From positions 1-10,033 of the forward strand of contig JAIOSZ010000239.1 of NCBI GenBank assembly GCA_021107335.1: 10,033 nt of DNA. The letters run 5' to 3'. The position numbers and the translations under genes are program-made. Positions within the stretch are counted from its first letter, which is position 1. The number at the start of each line of letters is the position of its first letter. Shown here one piece after another: positions 1 through 8,100 of the stretch. The DNA comes from Desulfuromonadaceae bacterium (lineage in GTDB: Bacteria > Desulfobacterota > Desulfuromonadia > Desulfuromonadales > Syntrophotaleaceae). Under the pieces are notes generated by a model. The model saw nothing but the letters and a program-made list of their open reading frames with translations, ran no database searches and was not told the origin of the DNA.

Positions 1-418
1 CAGAGTTTACGCGTTGCCGCTATCCGTATACGGGCCAGCGGAGTCTGGCTTGCAAGATTGCGAGTTTTTCGGACATTTTTTTTTAGCACAGACATGAGGG
101 GCAGGTCTTTCCGTGCAATAAGCCTACTATTCATTCCTCCCCTGCACACCCACTCCAACAAACACCACCTAATTAAACGGCAGCCAATGTACAGGAGACA
201 ACACGGCTGGTCAAGGTTGAGCGCACCCACAAGCATTGTCGGTTTTGCCAACTTCTCCGATGCGAAAAAGGGGCAATTTAACCCCCAGCGTAAACCTTCC
301 CGCCAATAGTCCGTCCTAAACACAAGAACGGCAAGGCTGATGTTTTGCCTCAATCACCCGGCAGGTTCATACTTAAAGCAAGACCGGGCCACGCCGTACC
401 GGCTTTTAGGAGGTCGTC
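1..418. other. Upstream intergenic region, no convincing gene
   Basis: About 418 bases precede the DUF3300 gene. An open frame at 58-309 (83 codons) has no ribosome-binding site and no recognisable protein character, so I do not call it. A small GCCAG/CTGGC hairpin lies at 34-49 and a run of nine T at about 77-85, but they are too far apart to form a terminator. The last 100 bases probably hold the promoter and leader of the DUF3300 gene. Confidence 0.6.
334..350 (+). promoter_or_regulatory. Candidate sigma-54 promoter upstream of DUF3300 gene
   Basis: GG at 335-336 and GC at 347-348 are separated by exactly ten bases. The -24 box reads AGGC and the -12 box TTTTGC, close to the TGGCACG-N4-TTGC consensus, but the CACG half of the -24 box is poor. 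A start near 360 would give a leader of about 58 bases before the ATG at 419. A weak sigma-70 alternative (TTGCCT at 345-350 with TACTTA at 370-375, spacing 19) overlaps it. Neither is strong. Confidence 0.22.
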
Positions 419-1921
419 ATGAAGGCAGCAACCATCTATCGATTTGCCATTGGACTGTTCATCACATGTTTGCTTGTTTTCGGTTTTGCCTTGTTACCGA
501 CTCAAGTTAAGGCGCAGGACGACGAAGCCGTGGAAGCGTCCGCTACCTACAGCCGCGAGGAGCTGGCCCAGATGCTGGCGCCCATCGCCCTGTATCCCGA
601 TGCGCTGTTGTCACAGATTCTTATGGCTTCGACTTATCCCATCGAGTTGATAGAAGCCGACCGCTGGCGCAAAAAAAACTCACACTTGCAAGATGAAGCC
701 CTTGATGATGCCCTGGCGGCGGAGTACTGGGACCCGAGCGTTAAGGCGATTTGTCATTTTCCGGATATTCTGGCCCTGATGAGTGAGCGGATCAGCGAAA
801 CCACCAACCTGGGTAACGCCTTTCTGGCTCAGGAAGCGCAGGTCATGGACACGGTACAGGAACTACGGGCTGCCGCCCGTGCCCAGGGCAACTTGGCCAG
901 CAACAACCGGCAGACGGTGGTCGTCGAAAAAGAGACCATCATCATTCAGCCAGCAGACCCCCGCATCATCTATGTACCGTACTATGATCCCTACACCATC
1001 TATGGCCGCTGGTGGTACCCCGCCTATTCACCTTGGCACTGGGGACCGCCGGGGGTAAGCATCGGCTTGGGTATCGGTTACTGGCCGGGCTTCTATTTCA
1101 GTTTCAACTTCGGCAATTGGAGTTATTTCAACTGGCACCGGCATTATGTTCACATCGATGCGCATAAACGGCCGCGCTATGTTCGCCACGACCGCTGGCA
1201 CGCCCGTCCTGGTCGCTGGCAACACGCGCCGGTGCACCGGCGCGGGGTCGCCTATCGCGATAACCGCACCGCACGCAAATACGGCCAGGCCCCCCGCGCT
1301 GTTCAATACCGCCGGGACACCCGAGGTTTTCCGCAGCGTCAAGAACTGAGTCGCAATGGTCGCAGCATCGACCGTAATCGATTGGATCGCCAGAGGATTG
1401 ATCGCCAACGCGTCAAGCGGACGACCCAAACCCGGCAGCAGCTTGACACGCAACGGCAGAGGTCTAAAGTAACTGAGCGCAATCGGCAGGAACGAACCCA
1501 AACTGAAGCCAACCGGTCGATACGGACCCAAATTGAGCGGAACAGGCAACAACGGGATAAAATTACTACTGAAACTCGGCAGCAACGGCAGATTGACCGC
1601 AGCCAACCGACCACGACCCGCAAAGAACGCAGTCAACCGCAACAGGTGAGAGTCGAACGGGATCGGGCAGCGCGGCAACCGGCCGTACGGACTCGCACGC
1701 AGAAGCAACGGGTTGAGCGGGCAGCCCCCCGACAACGGGTGGAACGCCAACAGCGCCAGAAGCCCCGCGACAATGCATTTAACCGGGTCGATCAGGGCGT
1801 CAAAGAGCGTCGATCAAGTGAACGGGGTCGCAGCAGTTTGCAAGGCCGGCCAGGCAATACCCGCGCCAATCGTGACACGAGGGGTAGCATGCCTAATTAC
1901 CGGGATCGCAGCAGACGTTAA
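419..1921 (+). CDS. DUF3300 family secreted protein with Arg/Gln-rich tail
   Basis: Protein of 500 residues. AGGAGG at 408-413 lies five bases before the ATG. Residues 1-32 form a Sec signal peptide with a likely cut after VKA (32/33), so the protein should be periplasmic or secreted. Residues about 45-200 match the DUF3300 core as I know it: APIALYPDALLSQILMASTYP, then WDPSVKAICHFPDIL, LGNAFLAQEAQVMDTVQELR and IIYVPYYDPYTIYG. Residues 195-240 are very rich in Trp, Tyr, Gly and Phe. From about 250 to the C-terminus (RDRSRR) the chain is low-complexity, dominated by Arg, Gln, Glu, Thr and Asn with recurring ERNRQ, RQR and RVER units, and strongly basic; it is probably disordered or extended. 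The molecular function of DUF3300 is unknown. The gene lies 35 bases before a DUF2950 gene on the same strand, and this pairing recurs in other genomes. Family is confident, role is not. Confidence 0.9.
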   Translation: MKAATIYRFAIGLFITCLLVFGFALLPTQVKAQDDEAVEASATYSREELAQMLAPIALYPDALLSQILMASTYPIELIEADRWRKKNSHLQDEALDDALAAEYWDPSVKAICHFPDILALMSERISETTNLGNAFLAQEAQVMDTVQELRAAARAQGNLASNNRQTVVVEKETIIIQPADPRIIYVPYYDPYTIYGRWWYPAYSPWHWGPPGVSIGLGIGYWPGFYFSFNFGNWSYFNWHRHYVHIDAHKRPRYVRHDRWHARPGRWQHAPVHRRGVAYRDNRTARKYGQAPRAVQYRRDTRGFPQRQELSRNGRSIDRNRLDRQRIDRQRVKRTTQTRQQLDTQRQRSKVTERNRQERTQTEANRSIRTQIERNRQQRDKITTETRQQRQIDRSQPTTTRKERSQPQQVRVERDRAARQPAVRTRTQKQRVERAAPRQRVERQQRQKPRDNAFNRVDQGVKERRSSERGRSSLQGRPGNTRANRDTRGSMPNYRDRSRR

Positions 1922-1956
1922 GCCCGCGAAATAAAACACCAGTGAAAGGGACACCC

Positions 1957-2910
1957 ATGAGGTTGCCAAAAGAATATAGACAGAGGATGCTGCGTTGGTT
2001 TCTTAGTGCAGCGGCACTGATCACCGCCCTGGCCGCCTGCCATATGCCGAACCATAAACCGGCGGATCAGCAGGGCTTCGCCTCGCCGCAGCAGGCGGTA
2101 GTCGCTCTGATCGGGGCGGTGCAGAACGACGACAATAGCGCCTTACTGACGATCCTCGGCCCCGAGGCGCAGGACCTGATCTCTTCTGGCGACCCGGTGG
2201 CTGACCGGAACAGCCGAGCGCGTTTTTTAGAAGTTTTTGGCGAGAGGCACCGCCTTGAACAAGAAGAGGCAGAGCGGGCTGTGCTTCTCCTCGGCAACAA
2301 GGATTACCCCTTCCCGATTCCCATTCGGCGTCACCGTGACGCCTGGGCTTTCGACACGGCAGCGGGCCGGGAAGAAATTCTCAGCCGGCGAATCGGCCGC
2401 AATGAGCTGCATACCATCGAGGTGATGCGGGCCTATACAACAGCTCAACGGGACTATGCCAGCAGAAAACATAGCGGTGACAACCCGACCTTTGCTCAGA
2501 AGTTGACCAGCAGCGAAGGTCAGAAAGACGGTCTCTATTGGCCGGTGACGGAAGTTGAGCAGGAGAGCCCCTTTGGGCCGTTGATTGCCCGGGCCAGCGA
2601 AGAAGGCTATACGGGCGCTCTGGATGAGGACCCACCGGAAGCCTTTCACGGCTATTTTTTCAAGATTCTAAAGGCCCAGGGTACCCATGCCAACGGAGGT
2701 GCTTTTAACTACGTGGCCGGGGGGCGGATGGTGCTCGGCTTCGCTCTGGTCGCTTACCCTGCCAAGTACGAGGCTTCGGGGATCATGACCTTCATCGTCA
2801 ATCAGGAAGGGGTGATCTATGAGAAGGATCTGGGAGAGGGCACCAACGAGGAGGCTCTGACCATGATCGATTTTGACCCCGACAAGAGCTGGCAGAAGTA
2901 CGAAGATTGA
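1957..2910 (+). CDS. DUF2950 family lipoprotein
   Basis: Protein of 317 residues from the ATG at 1957. AAAGGG at 1945-1950 is a suitable ribosome-binding site six bases before it; an in-frame GTG at 1942 has none. Residues 1-28 are a lipoprotein signal with lipobox LAAC and lipidated Cys28. The next residue is His, not Asp, which by E. coli rules favours outer-membrane sorting. The C-terminal part carries the DUF2950 signature: HGYFFKILKAQG (about 231-242), NGGAFNYV, GFALVAYPAKYEASGIMTFIVNQ (about 261-283) and a final DFDPDKSW. An N-terminal segment with FASPQQAVVALIGAVQNDD is also typical. Biochemical function of the family is not established. The gene follows the DUF3300 gene by 35 bases and precedes a strong terminator, so the two probably form one transcript and act together in the cell envelope (inference). 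Confidence 0.9.
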   Translation: MRLPKEYRQRMLRWFLSAAALITALAACHMPNHKPADQQGFASPQQAVVALIGAVQNDDNSALLTILGPEAQDLISSGDPVADRNSRARFLEVFGERHRLEQEEAERAVLLLGNKDYPFPIPIRRHRDAWAFDTAAGREEILSRRIGRNELHTIEVMRAYTTAQRDYASRKHSGDNPTFAQKLTSSEGQKDGLYWPVTEVEQESPFGPLIARASEEGYTGALDEDPPEAFHGYFFKILKAQGTHANGGAFNYVAGGRMVLGFALVAYPAKYEASGIMTFIVNQEGVIYEKDLGEGTNEEALTMIDFDPDKSWQKYED

Positions 2911-2941
2911 GATCTGGCAGCTTGCATCACGGCAGATCACA

Positions 2942-2992
2942 ACAAACAAAAGGCTTTCCCGATTGAGTAAAGAGGGAAGGCCTTTTGTTTGT
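2942..2992 (+). terminator. Strong intrinsic terminator of the DUF3300-DUF2950 unit
   Basis: Arms at 2942-2960 and 2974-2992 form a 19-bp stem with a single G-U pair and a 13-base loop. The left arm begins A-rich (ACAAACAAAA) and the right arm ends T-rich (TTTTGTTTGT), so it could work in both orientations. It lies 31 bases after the DUF2950 stop codon. Confidence 0.85.
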
Positions 2993-3280
2993 CCACAACT
3001 CACATTTCCTCTGGGTTAATACACCTACGCATGGGACCGCAATTCAATCAAATAATACAGCCCATGACATTCTTGATCTCCCACGCTCTGATTTAATCCT
3101 TGGTCAAACATGACGAAGATTATGACGCTACCAAACATGAAACACAGTTAGAGCGAAATATATTGCAAGATACACAATTTTCCATTTCGCAATAAAACAC
3201 ACAACATATTGGAAAATAAAAGAATTCAACAAACACCCACAAGTTAATAAAATTAGCTAGTTGAATACTTTAAGAGGTTT
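2993..3280. other. AT-rich intergenic region with overlapping inverted repeats
   Basis: No gene is supported here. The stretch from about 3100 to 3270 is clearly more AT-rich than the flanking genes. It contains GCGAAAT (3153-3159) facing ATTTCGC (3184-3190), TATTGC facing GCAATA in nearly the same place, and TTTTCCA (3178-3184) facing TGGAAAA (3210-3216). These overlap and would be mutually exclusive as hairpins. They could be protein-binding sites or chance matches in AT-rich DNA. Confidence 0.5.
3225..3253 (+). promoter_or_regulatory. Weak candidate sigma-70 promoter for the traT leader
   Basis: TTCAAC at 3225-3230 and TAAAAT at 3248-3253 are separated by 17 bases. The -10 box has one mismatch to TATAAT, but the -35 box matches only about half of TTGACA. 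Transcription from about 3260 would give a leader of about 175 bases up to the terminator at 3413-3436. The AT-rich context makes chance matches likely. Confidence 0.22.
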
Positions 3281-3436
3281 TGGTAATCTGCTTGGCCACT
3301 CTCGCAAAGCAACCTACTTGGTCAAGGCTAGGCTTACCACCCTAGCTTAGTATGTCTGAGGAATGGAGCAGGCCTGTACGCTTTTGTACATATCGAATTC
3401 ATTTTTCAATATAAGCCGCCATAGAGGCGGCTTTTT
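3281..3436 (+). ncRNA. Putative structured leader or small RNA ahead of traT
   Basis: No known RNA family recognised. Hairpin A pairs CTTGGCCA (3291-3298) with TGGTCAAG (3319-3326), one G-U, around a 20-base loop containing CGCAAAGC. Hairpin B follows immediately, pairing GCTAGG (3327-3332) with CCTAGC (3341-3346). Its loop contains TTACCA (3334-3339), a perfect complement of TGGTAA at 3281-3286, which would make a pseudoknot around hairpin A. A 5-bp hairpin (TGTAC/GTACA, 3375-3390) and an intrinsic terminator (3413-3436) follow. GGCTTA (3331-3336) is also complementary to TAAGCC (3412-3417) in the terminator's left arm, so an antiterminator is conceivable. It could be a terminating small RNA or a riboswitch-like leader; individual 6-bp matches could be chance. 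Confidence 0.35.
3413..3436 (+). terminator. Intrinsic terminator just upstream of traT
   Basis: AAGCCGCC (3413-3420) pairs with GGCGGCTT (3426-3433) around the loop ATAGA. The right arm ends in T and continues into a run of five T (3432-3436), then AATT. It lies only 37 bases before the TTG start of the traT-like gene, with no evident promoter in between. It therefore either ends a separate small transcript or attenuates the traT transcript. Confidence 0.8.
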
Positions 3437-3473
3437 AATTGGGTAACTACCCTAATTTGAGGAGGAAAGATTT

Positions 3474-4232
3474 TTGAAAAAGATGCATTTGAATGGATTC
3501 GCAGTAGTACTGGTTATTTTAATGGCTATCGTAATGTCCGGTTGTTCATCTGGAGTTCGCGCCATAAAATCCAAAGATCTTAAGGTCGTAGCCAAGATGT
3601 CGGACACCATATTTCTAGACGCTGAAGTTCTGACCGAAGAGCCGACTATCTTTGTAAGGGTCGCCAATACTAGCGACTTTCAGGATATTGACTTTAGTAA
3701 TCTACTTAGAACACGCTTGGAGACTATGGGCTACACTGTCACTCGCAAGGCCAGGGAAGCCACCTATCATGTGCAGGCGAATTTACTGTACATGGGGGAA
3801 TCGAAGGAGGGCATGGATCCTGAAGCCATCCTGGCCGGAGGATTTGGTGGCGGCGCTCTAGGCGCAACGATTGCTGGCCTCACCGGCAGCAGCTTCCGCG
3901 GGGGCCTCGGCGCTGGTCTTATCACCGGTGCTGCAGTTGCCGGAGGCGAGGCTTTGGTGGGTGGCTTCTTCCATATTGATGAATACTTTGGCCTGTGTGA
4001 TGTACAGATTAAAGAGGCCGTTGAAGGGGGAGTGACCGGCACCCAGGTAGCCCAAATGCAAGATGGCACTAGCACCACCCTGCAAACCACTCGGAACATC
4101 GAACGCTCTCGCCAGGAATATCGCACTCGCGTCATGGTTAAAGCCAAACAAACTCGCATGGACAAAATGGAAGCATGTAATATTATTGCAATCCGTCTGG
4201 CTAACCAGATTTCAGGAATGTTCAGGCTCTAA
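3474..4232 (+). CDS. traT: TraT-like outer-membrane lipoprotein
   Basis: Protein of 252 residues, close to the 243-244 of plasmid TraT. The TTG start is chosen because GGAGG (3461-3465) lies eight bases before it; the ATG at 3483 would be 17 bases away. Residues 1-24 are a lipoprotein signal ending MSGC, lipidated Cys24 followed by Ser-Ser, which suits outer-membrane sorting. Residues 31-50 (IKSKDLKVVAKMSDTIFLDA) and 203-224 (LQTTRNIE, then EYRTRVMVKA) match the start and end of F-plasmid TraT as I recall it. Residues 120-165 are the Gly/Ala-rich hydrophobic segment typical of the family. TraT of conjugative plasmids mediates surface exclusion and serum (complement) resistance. Here no tra genes are nearby, so the role is probably a chromosomal envelope function. 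The gene stands alone between terminators. Confidence 0.88.
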   Translation: MKKMHLNGFAVVLVILMAIVMSGCSSGVRAIKSKDLKVVAKMSDTIFLDAEVLTEEPTIFVRVANTSDFQDIDFSNLLRTRLETMGYTVTRKAREATYHVQANLLYMGESKEGMDPEAILAGGFGGGALGATIAGLTGSSFRGGLGAGLITGAAVAGGEALVGGFFHIDEYFGLCDVQIKEAVEGGVTGTQVAQMQDGTSTTLQTTRNIERSRQEYRTRVMVKAKQTRMDKMEACNIIAIRLANQISGMFRL

Positions 4233-4265
4233 AGAAATTTTGACAAAAACACCTCACCCACTCAG

Positions 4266-4299
4266 TCCAGCGTTCCCTTCTTGGGGCGCTGGATTTTTT
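4266..4299 (+). terminator. Intrinsic terminator of traT
   Basis: TCCAGCG (4266-4272) pairs with CGCTGGA (4287-4293). The stem extends inward by CCC/GGG with one bulge around a TTCTT loop, and six T follow (4294-4299). It lies 33 bases after the traT stop codon. Confidence 0.88.
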
Positions 4300-4361
4300 A
4301 ATTGAACTGCCACCTAAATCCACCACATTTCCCACGGCCAAAAGAAAGCATCCACTGTAGT

Positions 4362-4387
4362 TAAAGATCGTTAGCAGATGATCTTTA
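4362..4387. repeat. Small palindrome between the two terminators
   Basis: TAAAGATC (4362-4369) and GATCTTTA (4380-4387) are perfect inverted repeats separated by ten bases. No T-run follows. It may be a hairpin or a protein site; its role is unknown. Confidence 0.5.
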
Positions 4388-4406
4388 GATGAAGCATTAG
4401 ACAAAG

Positions 4407-4438
4407 AAACCCCCGCCTAAAATACAGCGGGGGTTTTT
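4407..4438. terminator. Bidirectional terminator between traT and efflux operon
   Basis: AAACCCCCGC (4407-4416) pairs with GCGGGGGTTT (4427-4436), a 10-bp stem with a 10-base loop, followed by TTTTT on the + strand (4434-4438) and TTTCTTTG on the - strand. It lies 28 bases beyond the stop of the tetR-type gene, so on the - strand it ends the efflux operon. On the + strand it backs up the traT terminator. Confidence 0.82.
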
Positions 4439-4465
4439 ATTTACCTTGAGCTTGGGACTGGAACT

Positions 4466-5092
4466 CTATCCTGTTTCGATACAGGGCTGCAGACTTTTCA
4501 AAAAATCGCCGATCAGAGCACCGCCCTGTTCGGTAAGAGAAAAAGCTTCACTGTCCATCAGCCAGGAATGCAGCAGACCGACCATCAGGGCGCGCAGGGC
4601 TAGAGCTGCCTGGACACAGTCGACATCGGCGCGCACCTGACCCGTTTTCTGCAGACGCCGCAGATCGTCCTCGTCCTTCTGCTGGCGGAGATGCAGCTTG
4701 TTCTGGTACTGGTCCCGCAACGGTAGCAATTCATCGATGAACTCGGTACGGAAGAAAACCGTTTCGAAATAGTTTCGAAAGCGCTGATCCTGTTCTAGTT
4801 GACGAAAATAGCGCAGCAGCCCGTCCTGAATATCGGCCAGAGAAGCGACGGGCATTTGCAACAGATCCTCAAGGCGTATCCCGGCCGAGCCTTCAATCTC
4901 GTCCTTGAGTCCGATAAACAGGTCGACCTTGTCTTTGAAGTGCCAGTAAATGGCCCCGCGGGTCACCCCGGCCTTACGGGCGATCTGATCCAGGGTGGTG
5001 CGGGAATAACCTCGTTCGTGAAACAGCCCCAACGCTGCATTGAGAATCTCCTGGCGGGTCTGTTCGGCTTCGGCTTTAGTTTTGCGGGCCAT
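4466..5092 (-). CDS. TetR/AcrR-family repressor of the efflux operon
   Basis: Protein of 208 residues from the ATG at 5090-5092. AAAGGAG lies eight bases upstream. A longer frame starting at 5143 would overlap the permease gene and lacks such a site. The N-terminus (MARKTKAEAEQTRQEILNAA) and the helix-turn-helix at about 32-55 (TTLDQIARKAGVTRGAIYWHFKDK) closely resemble AcrR, TtgR and related pump repressors. Residues about 60-208 form the variable ligand-binding and dimer part, predicted all-helical. Family members bind an operator upstream of pump genes and are released by hydrophobic drugs. The gene lies 31 bases downstream of the permease gene on the same strand, as the last gene of the operon. 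That differs from the divergent acrR/acrAB arrangement and implies autoregulation if the repressor acts on the operon promoter, which is outside this window. Confidence 0.92.
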   Translation of the reverse strand: MARKTKAEAEQTRQEILNAALGLFHERGYSRTTLDQIARKAGVTRGAIYWHFKDKVDLFIGLKDEIEGSAGIRLEDLLQMPVASLADIQDGLLRYFRQLEQDQRFRNYFETVFFRTEFIDELLPLRDQYQNKLHLRQQKDEDDLRRLQKTGQVRADVDCVQAALALRALMVGLLHSWLMDSEAFSLTEQGGALIGDFLKSLQPCIETG

Positions 5093-5123
5093 CAGCGGAT
5101 CTCCTTTTGTAACATCAGGGTTT

Positions 5124-8100
5124 TTACCCTTTCCAGCGGGCACGGACCTTTTCGCTGGCCCTCTGAATCACTACGTAAAAGACCGGCACAAAGATCAACA
5201 ACAACAGGGTGGCGGCAATCATGCCGCCGAACACGGCGGTGCCGAGGGCCTGGCGGCTGGCAGAACCGGCGCCGCTGGCGACCACCAAGGGGGCCACACC
5301 GAGAATAAAGGTGAAGGCGGTCATCAGCACCGGCCGAAAGCGCAGCGCAGCGGCCCCTGTGGAGGCTTCGACGATCCCCTCCCCGGCTTCGCGCTTGGAC
5401 TTGGCAAATTCGACGATCAGGATAGAGGTCTTGGAGGCCAGGGCGATAAGGAGCACGATACCGATCTGGGTGTAGACGTTGACGTCCATACCACGAATCA
5501 TAACCGCGCCGACAGTTCCAAGCAGGGCCAGGGGCACCGACAGAATGACCATCAGCGGGCTCGACCAGCTTTCGTACTGGGCACAGAGTACCAGATAGAC
5601 AAAGGTGACTGCCAGCAGGAAGATCAACAGGGTCTGACTGCTGGTGATCTTTTCCTGATAGGACATGCCGGTCCATTCATAACCGAAGGAAGCGGGCAGA
5701 TTGCTGTCGGCCAATTGCTCCATGAGAGCCAGGGACTCGCCAGAACTGCTCCCCGGACCTGTCCGACCGTTGATAGTGGCCGACGGATACATATTGTAGC
5801 GCTTGACCAACTGAGGCCCGACGGCTTCGTCGATATCCACCACGCTACCCAGGGGGATCATCTGGCCGCGATTGTTGCGTACTTCCAGCCGGCGAATGTC
5901 CTCAGGGCTGCTACGGAAGGCGGCATCAGCCTGCACCTTGACCTGATAAGTCCGGCCAAATTTATTGAAATCATTGACATACACCGAGCCGAGATAGGCC
6001 TGCAAGGTGTCGAAGACGTTGTTCAAGGGAATATCGAGGGTCTTGGCCTGAGTGCGGTCGACATCGGCATAGAGTTGCGGCACATTGGCGCGAAAGGTAC
6101 TGTAAACCCGCTGCAACTGGGACTGGCCGTTGGCGGCTTGAATCACCCCGCCGGCTACTTGTTGCAACGTATCGAGACCAACGCCGCCGCGATCCTGCAA
6201 CTCCATGAGAAAACCACCGGCGAAGCCGAGACCACGAATGGCGGGCGGGACGAAAGCAAAAATCCGCGCTTCCTGAATATCGGCAAACTCCTGCCACATG
6301 CGCCCGACCAAGGCGTCTTGCTTGAGATGGGGCGCAGAACGTTCCTGCCAAGGATCGAACACCACCCATACAGTGGCCATATTGGAGCTTGGCGCCATGT
6401 CGATGAGGGAGAAGCCGATAATGGAGACCCAATCTCGAACGCCCTCCATCTTAGCGAAGCGACGGTTGATCTCTTCGACCACCTCAGCGGTGCGCTCCAC
6501 AGAAGCGGCGTCGGGCAGCTGAATGCTGACAAAAGCGTAGCCCTGGTCTTCGGCTGGAACGAAACCGGTGGGCAGGCGGCTAAAACCCCAAAAGGCGCCC
6601 CCGGCCAGGACCAGGAAACAGATCAATGTCAAAGCGGCTCGGCGGATCAGCACGGACAGCAGCCGAGCGTAGATGTTGCGCGTATAGTCGAACGAGTTGT
6701 TGAAGAGGCGAAAAAACCCTTTATTACTAACCTTGGTCGGCCGCAGCACCAGGGCGCAAAGGGCCGGACTGAGAGTCAGGGCGTTGAGGGAACTGAACAC
6801 GGTAGCGGCAGAAATTGTTAGCGCAAATTGACGGTAGAGCTGACCGGTGATGCCTCCGAGAAAGGCCGTGGGCACGAATACCGCCAGCATGACCAGAGTG
6901 GTGGCGATGACCGGTCCGGTGACTTCATGCATGGCGCGGATGGTCGCCTCGCGGGCCGATAGGCCCAGCTCGTTGATGTTACGGACAGCGTTTTCCACCA
7001 CCACGATGGCGTCGTCAACCACGATGCCGATAGCCAGCACAATACCGAACAGCGATACCAGGTTGATGCCGATACCGAGAGCAGCCATGACGGCAAAGGT
7101 GCCGATCAGTGAAACAGGAATGGTCAGGGCCGGAATCAGGGTCGCTCGCCAGTCCTGCAAAAAGACAAAGATGGTGATAAACACCAGCAGTACGGCGATA
7201 AGCAGGGTCTGCACCACCTCTTCTATAGCGGTATCGACAAAGGTGGTGGTATTGAAAGGCACATGGTAGGCCATGCCCGCAGGAAAGTCCTTGGACAGGT
7301 GAGCCAGCTTGGCCTGCACCTGATCGGCCACATCAAGGGCGTTGGCGCCGGGCAGCTGATAGATGCCGATAGCCACCGACGGCTTGCCCTTGTACTGGGT
7401 GCGCTCGCCATAATTTTTAGCCCCCAATTCGATGCGGGCCACGTCGCTGACCCGGGTCAGTCGACCGCCCGGCGCGTTCTTGACGATGATTTCACCGAAC
7501 TGTTCGACGTTATTGAGTCGACCAAGGGTGGTCACTGTGTACTGGAAGCTCTGACCACTTGGAGCGGGGTCCTGGCCGACCATACCGGCAGCGACCTGTA
7601 CGTTCTGTTCTTTAAGCGCAGCGACCACGTCGCTGGTGGTGAGTTGCCGAGCTTTAAGACGGTCGGCATCGAGCCAGATGCGCATACTGTAGTCGCGGGC
7701 ACCGAAGATGCGCACGTCGCCGACCCCGTCGATACGGGCCAGCTCATCCTTGATACGCAGGGTGGCGTAGTTGCTCAAGTAAAGGGTGTCGTAGGCTTCC
7801 TCAGGGGCAAACAACGAGGCGATCAACAGAATATTGGTCGACTGCTTCTTGGTAGAGACGCCGAGACGCTTGACCTCTTCGGGCAGGGTCGGCTCGGCGA
7901 TGGCCACCCGGTTCTGCACCAGTACCGCCGCCATGTCGAGATCGGTGCCGACCTCAAAGGTCACGGTCAGGGTGTAGCTACCGGTATTGGAGCTGGTCGA
8001 AGACATGTAGAGCATGTCTTCGACGCCGTTGACCTGCTCCTCTATAGGCTGGGCCACGGTTTCCGCCACCACCTCGGCATTAGCACCGGGATAATTGGCC

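Noticed and set aside
46..62. Sigma-54-like TGGC...TTGC at the left edge
   Set aside because: GG and GC are separated by eleven bases instead of the required ten.
58..309. Open frame of 83 codons on the + strand
   Set aside because: No ribosome-binding site, no domain or signal recognisable, and odd composition; most likely chance.
1028..1750. 240-codon antisense frame opposite the DUF3300 tail
   Set aside because: It mirrors the low-complexity Arg/Gln codons of the sense gene, which avoid creating stops on the other strand. No start signals or family character.
1942..1956. GTG start giving a DUF2950 protein five residues longer
   Set aside because: No ribosome-binding site before the GTG, whereas AAAGGG is well placed for the ATG at 1957.
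3281..3350. Possible c-di-GMP (GEMM) riboswitch because of CGCAAAGC
   Set aside because: The other conserved GEMM elements (GGCAAACC-type segment, GAAA tetraloop, and the 3' GCCGGGTT segment) are not found in the expected places.
3270..3350. tRNA-like look of the complementary strand (GCGAGAGTGGCC)
   Set aside because: No T-arm GGTTCGAATCC-type segment and no acceptor stem; not a tRNA.
5093..5143. Longer N-terminus for the TetR-type repressor
   Set aside because: It would overlap the permease gene, and the ATG at 5092 has AAAGGAG at ideal spacing plus the family-typical MARKTK start.
5040..6821. 593-codon + strand frame opposite the permease and repressor genes
   Set aside because: Shadow of the conserved RND permease gene; its translation has no recognisable domain. 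The same applies to the + strand frames at 7263-8255 and 8396-9313.
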